Shown piece after piece: positions 11,640-23,655 of a DNA stretch of 64,000 bases. This DNA comes from Dioscorea cayenensis subsp. rotundata. Lineage: Eukaryota; Streptophyta; Magnoliopsida; Dioscoreales; Dioscoreaceae. The stretch spans positions 992,001 to 1,056,000 of the forward strand of contig NC_052489.1 in the NCBI RefSeq assembly GCF_009730915.1. The letters run 5' to 3'. The stretch's first letter is position 1. Every line of letters begins with the position of its first letter. Below the pieces are notes generated by a model. The model did no database searches. It was not told the origin of the DNA and saw only the letters and a program-made list of their open reading frames with translations. The translations under genes and the position numbers were made by a program.

Positions 11640-12650
11640 ATTTATGTATAAATATTTACTATTATTTTATTGCTGAAGAATTATAAAATATGCATGGCTT
11701 TAATAATTTCTTTTGAGGAGACCGGGCATTGGATATATACCTTGCTTTGCTTTCATTGAACTCCACCTCCAAAGGGATTAGTGACAGAATTAAGATATTT
11801 TAATTAAATCAATCATTTTGAAAATTAATACCTGACTAGTAATTAAGGAGCTATATATATATTGTGTTATAAATTTCTTTAAATTGGCATGTCTAATATT
11901 TTTTTTCTTTTTTTCCATTGAACCTAGCTATTATATTGACATGAATCCCTTAATTTTCATAAAGAACAAATAATTTGAAATCAATATATATATCGTTGAG
12001 TCTTAAACAAACACATCTCTTCAATAAACAACAACAACAACATATCTTCTACATTTAATTGGAAGTAGACTAAATTCATTAAATATTAATCAAAATTATA
12101 TAGGAGAATTTATGCTTGCTTGTGTAAGACCGCCAACCTTTTTTTTCCCAAAGGAGATGGCATTGCATATATGCTTTGCTTTTGGCCTTTGTTTTTGTCT
12201 TTTGCCTTTATGTCTATCTTTGTACTTGCTTTTTTTATTTTTTTAATATAATTTATAGCTTATTTTTTAAAAAAAAATTATATATAATTGCAATAATTTA
12301 TAATAAAAATTGAGGAGTTCTTTTAGGTAAAAGTATACAAACCTTAATTCTCACCATAAAAATTAGTCATAAGATTTACATTTTTATTCAAATATATAAA
12401 GGAAAAATTTACTTTAATCTAAATGTAACTTACTGTGTTAATCAAAAGCAACTCTTGTTTAGTATTGACTTAATTAATTATCAACTAAACAACTGATTGA
12501 AAGCTTTGAAACAACTCCATCTTCTTGGATATCAAACACAAATAAAAAATATTTATATTTATGTTGTCCACCATTAATAAACCTTTAGTTTTGTTAGATT
12601 TTTCAAGCATTTTTACTTAAAAATGAGTTTAGGTGATATAATTCACTGGT
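11640..12650. other. NLR upstream region, AT-rich, no gene seen
   Basis: Contains only AT-rich DNA, a CAA-type run near 12030, and short repeats. It is probably promoter and intergenic sequence of the NLR gene. Confidence 0.5.
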
Positions 12651-12837
12651 CAAAAGCTTTTCAATGTACTTCGGCTATCTGTACAGTCATCGATGAGCCT
12701 CACGAGTGTGAGTTCGATCTAGGGCATTGAGTTGTGAATAGTTGTGCGGGATGGTTCCGTGAGCCCGTCCCCCACTGTCCACGAGACTGTCGCCCCAGGT
12801 CTCAGTGGGTTCGCCTTCTCCCAAAAGCTTTCAATGT
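12651..12837 (+). mobile_element. tRNA-derived SINE with target duplication
   Basis: A GC-richer block (about 12668-12821) stands in AT-rich DNA and is flanked by near-identical direct repeats, CAAAAGCTTTTCAATGT at 12651 and CAAAAGCTTTCAATGT at 12822-12837. It contains GTGAGTTCGATCTAGG, close to the pol III B box (GGTTCGANNCC), and ends in a short TTCTCC tail, as in plant SINEs such as Au. The A box is weak. Confidence 0.55.
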
Positions 12838-13028
12838 TAGAAAGCTAAATTATTGGACAAATTGGAGTTCATGAACCTAGTTAAAAAAAATTGTTACATA
12901 ATTTAGAACATATATATTTCCCAGTTTACAGTCTCTTGAATACATATATTTTGTTATATTTTATTGTACTATTTCAACAATAATCTATTTTTAATTTTTA
13001 TTTTGATTATAATATTAGATGGTAGTAG

Positions 13029-13156
13029 AATTATAGAAATGGTTTTGTGGTGTGAGGGATTTTGTTATGCTTTTGTGTCAGTTTGAGTCTATACTATGTT
13101 TTCAGCTTAATTAAAGTGGTTTATCCACCCTTTCAAAAAAAAAAAAATTATAGAAA
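13029..13156 (+). mobile_element. 5'-truncated LINE tail with 11-bp target duplication
   Basis: AATTATAGAAA occurs at 13029-13039 and 13146-13156. Between them are about 106 bases ending in AAAGTGGTTTATCCACCC, TTTC and a 13-base poly(A). It is the same tail motif as in the NLR intron, and the cleanest example of the family in this window. Confidence 0.8.
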
Positions 13157-13479
13157 GGTGTATATATATGCTAATTTTTTATACGTTGATGATGATAGTT
13201 GAAGTTATCTTTGAAAAACATACATTGACTACTCTATTTTTATACATATATCCAAACATGTCAAATGAAAAAGAAAATTAAGCATGCAGAGTTGGGTTTT
13301 GTTTTTATTTTTTATTTTTTAACAAAGTGGACTCATTAAGAAATTTATTAAAAAGTCAAATATTCAGTTATATATATGATAAAAAAAAAGTAATAATTAA
13401 ACTTTACCTTTTTTAATGCCTGTGGCATTCTTGGGAACACAATTCATTAAAGAGCCAAATATATACTATTTGCAGTTAT

Positions 13480-14046
13480 AAATTAGGTTCTTTGTCTTCC
13501 ATAACATTGAGACATTTCTGTTTTTATTTCTATCAGACAACTGAACAGAACAAATCCATGTGCCCAACCTGAAATTTGTGTAACTACATTGCCGATGTTG
13601 CATTGCAATATATAATTTGCTGCTATATATGATCTGATTAATTGCAAATTGGCATTCTTTGCATTGAAATTTCTTGCTCATGGTGAAAATGCAAGACCAG
13701 TACCGGTTTTTTTCAGTAGATTAAGGATTAATTAGTTATGTTGGCATTTAGAGCCTATGAGACACTTTTGAGGCCATCAGTGGGAAACTTAGAATTACAC
13801 CAGACATCCATTCTTATAATGCTTTAATTTGTGCATTCGGAAAAGCTTATAAATGGTTTGGATGGCATACGTAACTCAAAGGTGTCACTAGTTAGTTGTT
13901 TCAAAGCTGCTTTCTCTCTCTCTCTCTCTCTCTTTGTAATAGTCTAATAGATGATAATATGGTACAAGATCTCTTCCACTCCTAAAAGCAACCTTGCACT
14001 AATTCCAAAGATCTCTTGTGTTCACTATTGAACAAATTTCCCATCC
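13480..14046 (+). pseudogene. Second, heavily deleted copy of the PPR gene
   Basis: It shares exon and intron sequence with 5381-7160: the intron end CTTCCATAAC, the exon start ACAACTGAACAGAACAAATC, the block encoding PDIHSYNALICAF (about 13751-13852), and the stretch AATTCCAAAGATCTCTTGTG. Large parts between are missing and stops are frequent. Because intron sequence is shared, it arose by DNA duplication, not by reverse transcription. A TC run sits at 13913-13933. The NLR gene lies between the two copies. Confidence 0.8.
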
Positions 14047-14244
14047 AGTAAGTAAATGATCATATTGAAAGGGAAGGGGTGCATAATACTGGCTCCTCAC
14101 CACTAGTGGATTGCGGGTGATTACTAGTCTCATTTTTTTGACTACTATGTTATGTAAATAAATTGAACCCTTTGTTACCAATATATGTTCTATGTCATTG
14201 TAATTTTTCAGGAACTCAGGAGAAAAGAGTATTCCAACACAATG

Positions 14245-14457
14245 GGCATCTGAAGCAATGGACTTTCCAGTTATTCCAACACAACAAAGCATAACAAATA
14301 CTCCAAATTAAACAAGCCTTGCTCCAAACTTGCTCTATGAATTTTGGGGGGGTTCAAATCTGTATGAATGGCATTCAGGATCACATTCAAGGATGATTTC
14401 ATTCTGTTTTTGGTTGATTACATGAAGCAATGGACTTTCAAGTTATTACAACACAAA
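14245..14457 (+). repeat. Direct repeat pair around GAAGCAATGGACTTTC
   Basis: A roughly 33-base segment with the core GAAGCAATGGACTTTC occurs near 14253 and again near 14422, with two or three differences. The function is unknown; no ORF of known type overlaps it. Confidence 0.6.
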
Positions 14458-14889
14458 CTGTACTGATTTGATTTGACTGAACTTGTATTGATGAACAAGT
14501 TTGAAATCACTTTGCTGATGAGCATGAATGGTTTGGCGCAATTTAAATTTGTGATTTTAAAACTTACCATGGGTAATTTTACTGTTGTGTTTATAATGAA
14601 ATTTTTTTATTGTGAAAATGGAATGTTGACAATGTATGATGGACTAAAAGGACATAGTCACCTTAATATGGGGACTAATTATGGTATTCTACTGATTTTC
14701 TTTGGTGCGCTAAGGAAATCTTGAGAGTATAAACAGAATCGCCAGGGAAGCACTCTCGGTGTTATGGGTCACATATTGCAGGACACCATGAGAGACGCGT
14801 ATAAATACTTTTGATAATAATAGGGAAAGGAGCAAGCACGAAACTGTTTAAAAATTATTCTGTTCCATTCATAGCCACAGCATTGAAAT

Positions 14890-14915
14890 GCTGTGTGTGT
14901 GTGTGTGTGTGTGTG
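14890..14915. repeat. (TG)n microsatellite
   Basis: About 13 TG units just upstream of the UGT fragment; it probably marks the break point of that fragment. Confidence 0.9.
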
Positions 14916-14969
14916 GGTATATATACATCACATCTAACACTCTTATCACCTCTTGCACATCATCATCAT

Positions 14970-15232
14970 CACCAAGAACAACAACGGAAGGTGTGAGCAA
15001 TGGTGTGCCATTTCTATGTTGGCCTTACTTTGCTCATCAGCATTTGAATCAGATTTACATTTGTGATGTTCGGAAGACTGGTTTGAAGATGAAACATGAT
15101 GAAAATGGCTTGATTACAAAGGAGGAGTTTAGAGATACAGTGGAACAGTTGATTGCCCATGGAAAGATCAAGAGGGCTCTTGCTTTGAAGGAAATGATCA
15201 TCAAGAGTATTGATAAAGGATGGTTCTTTTGA
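14970..15232 (+). pseudogene. C-terminal fragment of a UDP-glycosyltransferase (UGT83-like)
   Basis: The open frame encodes TTEGVSNGVPFLCWPYFAHQ, the second half of the plant PSPG sugar-donor box, then NQIYICDVRKTGLK, GLITKEEFRDTVEQL and KRALALKEMIIKSI, and ends at a TGA at 15230. This is the last 85 residues or so of a family 1 glycosyltransferase of about 460 residues. The N-terminal acceptor domain, catalytic His and first half of the PSPG box (with WAPQ) are absent; a TG microsatellite precedes the fragment. Confidence 0.75.
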
Positions 15233-15547
15233 GAATTCTCATACTCTCATTACCGCCATGAAAGATGGCGTTTAGTGGCTTGTTAATTGGTATTTCTCAG
15301 TTTTGTTTATGGATCATATCAATTGTTCAGATTGAGCTAGAACAATTCTGATCATAATAACTTCAAAAGAGAAAACATTGATCAATTCAAACATGCTGAA
15401 GTGTACATCAGAAGAACAAAAATTCCAATTAAGAAGAAATCTTCATCTAAATTGAGTTCATTCACTAACTCATTCGATTATAGAGGTTGATGAAACTCAG
15501 CAGTAAGCTTCTCATTTGGAGTTCAATTGGATACATTGTATTCAGAA

Positions 15548-16990
15548 TTAAGCCACTACAGGTATGTGCTTGAGCCAAGCATCCAGAGGCTTACCAATGG
15601 AGTAGACGATGAATCCAATTTCCCTGAGCTTCTCTGGGTCAACAACATTCCGGCCATCAAACAAAAATGCAGGTTTTTGCATATTGTCATAAATCTTCTT
15701 GTAATCAAGCTGCTTAAATTCATCCCATTCAGTAAGAATGCAGATTCCATGAGCTCCCTTGGTGGCTTCATACGCGTCCCAGGTGACCGTAACTTGCTTC
15801 ACTGCTGAAGGGCTCATTGGCTGAAGGTGTATCGGATGATCCCAGTCGAACTTGTTCATCGTAAGGTCTCGCTGAATCTGGTCTTCAGTGACCTGAGGAT
15901 CGTATATGCTTATCTTAGCTTTGTCACGTAATAGACCTTTGCAAACATCAATGGCCGCAGTCTCCCTTGTGTCTCCAGTATCCTTCTTGAATGCAAAGCC
16001 AAGAATTGCAATCTTCTTGCCGGAAACAGCGGTGAACATTGATGCCACAACCCTGTTGACAAACCTCGTCTTCTGGTAGTCATTGATCTTGACAACTTGT
16101 TCCCAGTAGTGAGCTACCTCTGGAAGGCCATTGCACTCACAAATGTAAACCAGATTGAGTATATCTTTCTGAAAACAAGACCCTCCGAAGCCAACACTGG
16201 CATTCAAGAACTTGGGACTGATCCTCGTGTCTTTCCCCACAGCATAGGCCACCTCTTTGCAATCGGCTCCAGTGGCTTCACACAATGCCGAAATGGAATT
16301 CACTGATGATATTCTCTGCGCCAGAAATGCATTTGCTGCAAGCTTAGATAGCTCTGCAGACCATAGATTTGTGGTTATGATTCTGTCTTCTGAAACCCAA
16401 TTGGAGTAAACTTCTTTCAGTGTTTCTATAGCTTTCTGACCCCCTGGTGTCTCCCGCCCGCCGATGAGCACACGGTCTGGATAGAAAAGGTCTTGGATGG
16501 CTGTCCCTTCTGCGAGGAACTCTGGGTTTGATAGTATCTGAAAATTGATGCCTTTGCTATTGTGCGTCAAAATCTTCTCAATTGCTTCGGCAGTTTTAAC
16601 CGGAACAGTGGATTTCTCAACCACAATTTTGTCAGACTTTGCAACATCAGCAATCATACGAGCAGCGCTCTCCCAGTATGTTAGATCAGCAGCCTTGCCT
16701 GCACCAATACCACAGGTCTTTGTTGGAGTGTTCACTGAGACAAATATGATATCAGCTTCAGAGATGTGCTTCTCAGTGTCAGTACTGAAGAAGAGATTGA
16801 CTCCTCTGCACTTCTTTACCACATCTTCAAGCCCAGGCTCATAAATTGGCAGTTGGTCACTGTTCCATGCAGTGATGCGAGCAACTGAGATGTCTACAAC
16901 CACAACTTCGATGCTCGGACATTTGAGTGCAATCACAGCCATGGTAGGGCCACCCACATAGCCAGCTCCAATGCAACAGATCTTCACCAT
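15548..16990 (-). CDS. UGD: UDP-glucose 6-dehydrogenase
   Basis: A single coding exon of 480 residues, the normal length for plant UGDs. The enzyme oxidises UDP-glucose twice with NAD+ to UDP-glucuronate in the cytosol, feeding UDP-xylose, UDP-arabinose and pectin/hemicellulose precursors. The N-terminal NAD-binding glycine motif is GAGYVGGP (8-15), the catalytic cysteine is Cys272 in [10 protein letters not shown], with Lys-rich NAD/UDP contacts around EFLAEGTAI (158-165). The start ATG follows an intron acceptor (ACAG at 16997-17000) by six bases; the leader intron would run 16997-17924, a usual arrangement for plant UGDs. No lesions were seen. Confidence 0.95.
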   Translation of the reverse strand: MVKICCIGAGYVGGPTMAVIALKCPSIEVVVVDISVARITAWNSDQLPIYEPGLEDVVKKCRGVNLFFSTDTEKHISEADIIFVSVNTPTKTCGIGAGKAADLTYWESAARMIADVAKSDKIVVEKSTVPVKTAEAIEKILTHNSKGINFQILSNPEFLAEGTAIQDLFYPDRVLIGGRETPGGQKAIETLKEVYSNWVSEDRIITTNLWSAELSKLAANAFLAQRISSVNSISALCEATGADCKEVAYAVGKDTRISPKFLNASVGFGGSCFQKDILNLVYICECNGLPEVAHYWEQVVKINDYQKTRFVNRVVASMFTAVSGKKIAILGFAFKKDTGDTRETAAIDVCKGLLRDKAKISIYDPQVTEDQIQRDLTMNKFDWDHPIHLQPMSPSAVKQVTVTWDAYEATKGAHGICILTEWDEFKQLDYKKIYDNMQKPAFLFDGRNVVDPEKLREIGFIVYSIGKPLDAWLKHIPVVA

Positions 16991-17400
16991 TTTTCACTGT
17001 CAAACAACCCTAAGAACAATCAAATTTCTAAGAAACAGGAGCTAAAGTTTCATAATTCACAAAGACAGCCATTTTGAGATCTTTCATGTAACTGATCAGA
17101 AGATCTTCACCATTCTTCTTTGTCAAACAATGCAAAAACAATCAAAGTGAAGAGCAAACCAAACATGCACAGTTTTAAGAAGTAGGATCTAAAACTCACA
17201 TAGAAAAGCATTTTGAGATATTTCATGAAACTCAGACTAATAGCAAACAACACTAATGGCTATATAGTAAGCATATTACAACAGGCACAATGTCAGACAA
17301 ACAATCCAAGTGTAAAACAAATTAAGTGTCTACAGATTAAAGAAGCAGAATCTAAAGTTTCATAATATGCAAAGACAACCATTTCAAGAACTTAGATTGG
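16979..17400 (-). repeat. Degenerate tandem duplication in the UGD leader intron
   Basis: Three copies of a roughly 115-170 base unit start near 16979, 17101 and 17285. Shared blocks are TGTCAAACAA, AGCTAAAGTTTCATAAT and GCCATTTTGAGA. The second copy repeats the region of the true start codon (AGATCTTCACCAT at 17101-17113), so ATGGTGAAGATCT is found inside the intron; the acceptor AG is changed there (GACAA). Confidence 0.65.
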
Positions 17401-18019
17401 AAAACAAAAACAATACCAACATAATAAGGAATCTCAACAAACCTCTTGTCTTCAAAATAAGATCCTCAAGAAAAAGCAGAAAACTTTATTGCTTAAAGCT
17501 CCATTGATTTTCTTATCCATCAAATCCAAGATCAAGAAATAAAAGAATTCCACAAACAAACATAATCCAGAGTTACGTTACATCTGAATTTCATCAAACA
17601 CTTGCAAGGCATCACGTTATAACAAGAACACATCCCAATCTAAACACAATAACCAATACCAATAATAATATAAAAAGAAAAACACTAAAAAATTGAAAGC
17701 ATTCATTCAATTGAACATAACCAGAAGAAAAACTCCAACTTTGAGTTGAAAAATGTTCACAAACATCAATGCTAAGCTCAAGACCCAACAAACAACACAC
17801 AAGATAACAGATCAAACATGGTAATATTATAAAAAAGAATAGCATCAATTCAAACAAATCAACCAGCAAAACAAGGAAAAGAAGCAATCGAGCTGATGAT
17901 GAGTCTAGATAATCACCTTCTTACTAGCAAATCAAATCACTTTCTTGTCCAGTTGAAGCAGAGAAACTCAGAACAAGAACTACGAATTCGAGGTGGAGGT
18001 GGTGATGGTCAAGGTTTGT

Positions 18020-18030
18020 GTATATATATC
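18020..18030 (-). promoter_or_regulatory. TATA box of the UGD gene
   Basis: GATATATATAC on the minus strand, about 95 bases upstream of the proposed leader donor at 17924. It would put the start of the first, non-coding exon near 17990. Confidence 0.5.
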
Positions 18031-18071
18031 CACATGGATTGAAGTAAGGATATCTTTTTATATCTAGATAC

Positions 18072-18118
18072 CCCAACTTAATTTTTTTTTTTAAAAATGG
18101 ATAAACCACGATCATTAA
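18072..18118 (-). mobile_element. Short LINE tail remnant (GTGGTTTATCC family)
   Basis: On the minus strand CGTGGTTTATCCATTTTT is followed by poly(A) (12 T on the plus strand). It is the same tail as at 10.85 and 13.1 kb; no clear target duplication is left. Confidence 0.5.
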
Positions 18119-18129
18119 CATGAAAAAAA

Positions 18130-18658
18130 AAATAAAATAATATCCATTAACTGAAAAGATAAGATAATATCCATTAGCAGTGAAAGATATAGAAATCCAA
18201 AAAGCCGAAGTAAATTTTAATATTACGCATTCATCAATAAACTATTTCAACTAATTATATTTGATTAAAATGATTTAGTGTATTTTTTTACCGTAAACTC
18301 ACACCCATAACTAAAGAGCTGGTATTATCATATAAACCGATAAAACTTGAACTTCATATACTTGAAAATCTCACGTTACAATTTTTATTAGTGAAAATAA
18401 TGCCATTGGGCTATGAACTGATTGGTTCAACTTTTATGGAAAATGATAATCTATGTTCTTTATGGACGTTTTAATTACAGTCGTTGAATTATTATTCAAC
18501 GGTTGGTTGTTTATTTATATAAGTAATATATATATATATATTTTATTGTTTTTATGGTTACTATACGATAGTTGTCAAATTATCATCCAATGGGTTTTTA
18601 GATTTCAAATCTAGAGAAATCTAGAAGCGTCTTTTGATTACCAGTCCTCATTCTCTAA

Positions 18659-18690
<32 letters not shown>

Positions 18691-19085
18691 ATATATATAA
18701 AGCAGTGTATTCTAGGGAAGTATGTAGATTTTTAAATAAAAAATCTATAGACATCCCTTGGATTATTTGCAAGCCCCCAAAATCTCTACCTCAAATTTTT
18801 TTAAAACACCTTATATCGAAAGAACTAATTTTACTTATTTGAATAAATAAATAACCTTCCTTAATTAAAAAACTTTATTATAGAAGGAAATACTATATTT
18901 TGTGTGCAATAATAAACATTGGTGAAACAAAAAAAAAATTATGATAAATAATTAAAGCTTTTGTAGGGAGGAAAAAAAAAGAAATTCATGGAGGCAAGTC
19001 AACAAAAAAAAAATCTCAGGAACGTATAAATAATTAAATGATGATTTATGGGGCTTTCTATAAATAAACGGGAAATGCACGAATC
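18130..19085. other. AT-rich intergenic stretch, no gene seen
   Basis: Holds TA microsatellites (18530, 18658-18700) and short local repeats only. Confidence 0.6.
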
Positions 19086-19192
19086 TTGAAACTCAAAGAA
19101 CGGCATCGGAATCAGCCGCCAAAACCTCTCCCTTTCTCTCCATTTCCCCGCCTCCTTCAACCTCGAGCTCCATCCACCTCTGATCTATATCA

Positions 19193-22100
19193 ATGGCGAT
19201 TCGCAAGCTCCTCTCCCTTTCCTGGATGTCTATTGCCTTCCTGCTCCGCATTGACGGCGATGTCTTTGGCCGATCTCTTGCCAGCACACTCTGATAAGCC
19301 GCCGGTGATGGTGGGATCCAAGATCAAGAGACTGGACAACCCGGACCATCGCTTTCCTCCGCTACGCCTCCCCGCATCCTGTTCTCTCTGATCACGCCTC
19401 CATTCTCGCCGCCCCAGCCACCAGAGTCACCACCCTCGCATTGACGGCGCATTTCCTTGAACGGTGCGGCAGCTTGAAGAGGAGATTGAGAACATCCGCG
19501 GCCATCTCAAATGTGTATACAGGTCGAGGACCCTGCTTTTGATGAGAAACGGGTCAATCGGGAGCGTGATGTCATTCTTCGTGAAATGGAAGAGGTTCTG
19601 AAAACAACTAAACTCTTTTATTATTCATTCTTTGCCATCTTTCTTGTATCTATCTTGTTGAATTTCGTTGCTTCTGATTGTTGTGGATGGATTGATCTGA
19701 AAAAGTTCAAATTTTTATGAATACGATATGAATGCAAATCTTTGGTGGAGGTTTGATGAATTTATCTGCTGGATTTTGTGTTTCCTTATTAATTTATCAA
19801 TCTGAGGATAGGTGGGATTGAACATGACTTTGATTTAGATATATGGATAAATTCCCTTCTCTTTGCTGAAATGTCTGTTAACTGGAAAATATAATAATTT
19901 GCTAGTGTTATGAATTTGACTTACTGTTATGCATTATTATTTGCTGGACAGAGCGTTAAAAAATTGTATTACTCATTATTGTAAGTGTGTTTTTGTTTTC
20001 ACATTGATTTTTGTTTGAGTGTTGTGTCTCTTTTGTTGATCCATTGTTGTCATTCAGATAATTTTGATCAAGATTTGTTGGATTTTAATATTGGATTAGT
20101 ATGGGGTTGTACAACTGTATTTTTCATCAGAGTTCTATTGGTTGGAAATATTTAGGGAAATATCTGAGGGAAGGAGCGCTGTTTTCCTGGTCCATGACTG
20201 TTTGGTAATCCCACCTCAGAATTTTGGACTGCATCCCTAGTATTTGAACTGTGTATCACTCCTTTCATTCCTTACTCGTGATTTGTGAACACATATGCTA
20301 TTCAAAAGATAAAGCAATGTATCATTTTTGTTTTAGTAAAAATGTTAAACGGTTCAGTTTGCACTTCAATGATTAAGGAACAATTCTAATATTTCATGGT
20401 AATATAGATAGTTGATTTAATATTTTATCGCGCAACCTCTGATAGATGTCAAGTGAAAGTGCATCTAAACACTTTAACTGGATGAAGGTTAAGAGAAACT
20501 AAAGTTAATCTTGCAGGCGGAGTGGCAAACAGAAGAAGCATTTTTTACCATTTGCATGCAACTGCTTGCCACTACACTCCACTGGGCAGAACTATTCTTG
20601 GACCTGCTGCCAATATCAGAACAATTACCAAAGAATATATTAAGGCTTAAGGATTATATTTCAACCCATCACACAGCTCCTCGGATGGTATGGGCTCTAA
20701 TTGGGTAGAGTAATAGACCTATTTTTGTCCTGTTTTCATTTTTATTTTATTTTATTTTATTTTTATTTTTTTGCTTTAGCAAGGTGAACTGGTGAAGTAC
20801 TTCTGAGTTTGCAATCATAATGGATATAAGTTCATCAATTCTTCTTGAAGTTATATCTTGTACCAAGCTTCTCCAATGTACTTTCTTCAGGTCATTTCTG
20901 CTGCCTGGGGCTGTTATGCATTAGGATGTAGTTGGGCTGGTGAAGAAGCTTTTTTCTGATCCGACAACTGCGTCTCAGTTTGTCTCCAAGGAGACAGCTA
21001 TTTTTACTGGTTATGAGGTTGGTGGATGCTTGATTCTGTATTCTTTCAATTTGTTCATGTTACAGAGGAATCATTGTTGTGCATTTTGTAGGTTTGCATT
21101 ATAGATGATGATAATCGTTTGCAGTTGCTTTCAATGGGGCATCCTGGACTGACCCTTATTCTGTTGCTTTGATGGTCATTTAATCAGCGCTAGATTCCTG
21201 GAATAAAAGAGTAGCTGGAGGAAAGCACATGGGGTGTGTTATTGCACCAACTTCACTGTTCACAACTTTTGGCTACCACTTCTGATCACCAGTTTTCATC
21301 TTTCTGTTCACAATTTCTCCTTATTTTGATCAATCTTTTAACAGTTCTGAGCTTGCACAGAGGAGTGCAATTAATGAAGTAGCTGAGAGCTTTGCGGCTT
21401 TTACTACATACTATAAGGACACCGGCCTTTGTGGTGTTTATGCAGTTGCAAAGGTTGCTCCAATTTTTGGCTTGCACAGAACCTACTCTAGAAGAGTTTT
21501 TATCCATCATGGTGGTAAATCTGTCTAGTTAAGATGAACATTTCGTTGAATTCTGAGGAATGCTTGTCAAAATATTAAAAAAAAAACCACGCACTTCTTT
21601 TGCTCATTTTAGCACTTCATTTGTCAATTTAAGATGGGCTTCATAAATATCACTTCAAATTTGAATTTTCAACTTGGGGAATATCTTTTTTTTCCTTTGA
21701 ATTGTTAGCTTGTCCAAAGGATGCTAATACCCGTTTCAATACTCATGTTTGCTGAGGTTAGCTGCTGCTTGTATTATACTCATGTTCTAGATGCTGTCTA
21801 TCACTCACTTCTCCACATGCACTTGACATTGCTTGTGAGGCCTTTTCTTCATTAATTTCACATGCCAATTCACAGGATCTTCCATGATAATGTTCTCCAT
21901 TTCCGTTGACTCAAATGCACTTAATGAGTTGATTTGTGTAGCACTAACATTATGCTTATTCTTAGCTGCACATAGGCGTTGAAAGATTTTTACGAATTTG
22001 AATTTTGTGCAAATCTTTAGGTACATATTTATATTTTGGTGACTTATTAAGAGATGCGGAAAAGTATGGTATCTCTGTAGGATGTTAAAACCTTTGTAAT

Positions 22101-22951
22101 ACAATTTCTTCCTCTTCTTCATACAGCCTGATTGCTTGGATGATTTGGTTTATGCTATTATGTACGAGATCAACAAGTTGCCTTACCGTGTTTCAGAAGC
22201 TGATGGAACTTGTGCTTGCAATCAGGTACTACTGGTGCTTCTGGCACATATATTTTGTGAATCATTTAATATGTACTTTGCCAAAGCTTCTGTTATAGAA
22301 GCCCAGCATATGATGTGTACCATTTTTATCATAGAGTAGGCTATGTGCGGCTGCATCTTAGATTTAACAGATGGTATATCCTGAATAGTGTATATTATTA
22401 AATCGCATTTCATAAAGACTCAGTTTGTTTATTCTTAAGATGATGACTGACCACTGGAATTTTTTTATGCATCCTATCCAGTTGTTTGAACATTAAATCA
22501 GCTCTATTCTATGTTGTATCCTTGTAATTTTAATCAATGCATTTTTACAGCTGAAATCTTCTTTTCAACTTCACATCATCCGATTGCTGAGGATATAGGT
22601 AGACAGGCAAAGTAGATAAGAACTTGCTGGTTGACTTTTGGTAATCTAATTTCATTTATAATCCATTATAATTCATTTTCTACATGCAGCTACTTACCTA
22701 TGGTCACAGAATTCCTCTTCCCGAGCTCTTTGCTAGGATCAGCGCAGTTCACGCGGGCACTATCAAGTGTTTAGCAAACTGCATCATCTATGATCAGGTA
22801 ACATATAATGCTCGTCCGATGATGGAAAGCTGCATGAATAGGAGTTTATGTTTACATTCCTCGGCATCTTATATTTTCAATTTCTCTACAGAATGTTGCT
22901 ATCGCTGCCATGGATCCTATTAAGAAGCTCTCAGACTACAACTGGTTGCAG
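19193..22951 (+). pseudogene. Mitochondrial processing peptidase beta subunit pseudogene (introns kept)
   Basis: Exons and splice sites are recognisable in the right order: 19193-19600 (MAIRKLLSLS, ATRVTTL, TAHFLE, RQLEEEIENI, RVNRERDVILREMEEV), 20516-20690 (TPLGRTILGPAANIRTITKE), 20891-21017 (LVKKLFSDPTTASQFVSKE), 21092-21233, 21345-21453 (NEVAESFAAFTTYYKDTG), 22127-22225 (PDCLDDLVYAIMYEINKLP), 22551-22611, 22690-22797, 22892-22951. The first exon has frame changes and has lost the segment after AHFLE, so the second His of the HxxEH zinc site is gone. More frame changes and stops occur in the second, third, fourth and seventh exons, and the last exon (RRTYMLRY in relatives) is missing. Later exons are well kept, so loss is fairly recent or relaxed. 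Confidence 0.9.
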
Positions 22952-23023
22952 GTGCTGCACATTTCTCCTCTGCTGTTAGCTTCCTCATCTGCTCTAATTT
23001 TTTACCATTATTTCAACCTGAAA

Positions 23024-23108
23024 TTTCACCTCCATTTTATTATGATTATTATTATTATTCAATAAAAATGGATAAACTACTGCTTCATTGAATTTAACTT
23101 TCACCTCC
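23024..23108 (-). mobile_element. LINE tail remnant with 10-bp target duplication
   Basis: TTTCACCTCC occurs at 23024-23033 and 23099-23108. Between them 65 bases hold, on the minus strand, the AGTTTATCCATTTTTATTG tail and an AAT-repeat tail. It belongs to the same family as at 10.85, 13.1, 18.1 and 36.8 kb. Confidence 0.75.
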
Positions 23109-23655
23109 CTTTTACTCATTATACTTGTTACAAATTCTTGAACTTTTATACGTTTTCTTTTTCATATATACACCCAATACAACCTCACAATTTTGTCAAT
23201 AATAATATGCACATCCAAGGACCATGTCTTCTCCATGAGAAATTAAGCTACATTGATATAATGATGTGTTCATTTTATTCTTCAATTAAACAGAGTTTTT
23301 TATTTTTTTCCAATGTTTAGTTACAAGACTGAAATGCTTCAATGATAAAAATAAACATTAAAGATATGGAGTACTAGTGTTTTTAACTATATATATTATA
23401 AAAAAGACACGAATCTTAAAGGCAAACGTGTCACGGTAAAAAAGGATACGAGAGTTGATAGGGGAGTTGGCCGTTGAAACCCAAAAGGGCGGAAAGGGCG
23501 AAGCAGTGAGCGCTTCGATCAAATCGAACGGAGGGCTTAGATTTCATCCATCGCCGCTCTTCGTTTCCTCCGCCCTCTCTTCCCATTTTAGTTCCCCCTT
23601 CCTTCCCCTCTTCCTCTCTTCAATCTCTCTCTCTCTCTCTGCTCCTCAATCCCCC

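Noticed and set aside
12700-12730. tRNA gene
   Set aside because: There is a B-box-like site but no cloverleaf could be built; the target duplication points to a SINE.
16545-16844. 99-codon plus-strand ORF
   Set aside because: Antisense to the UGD coding exon.
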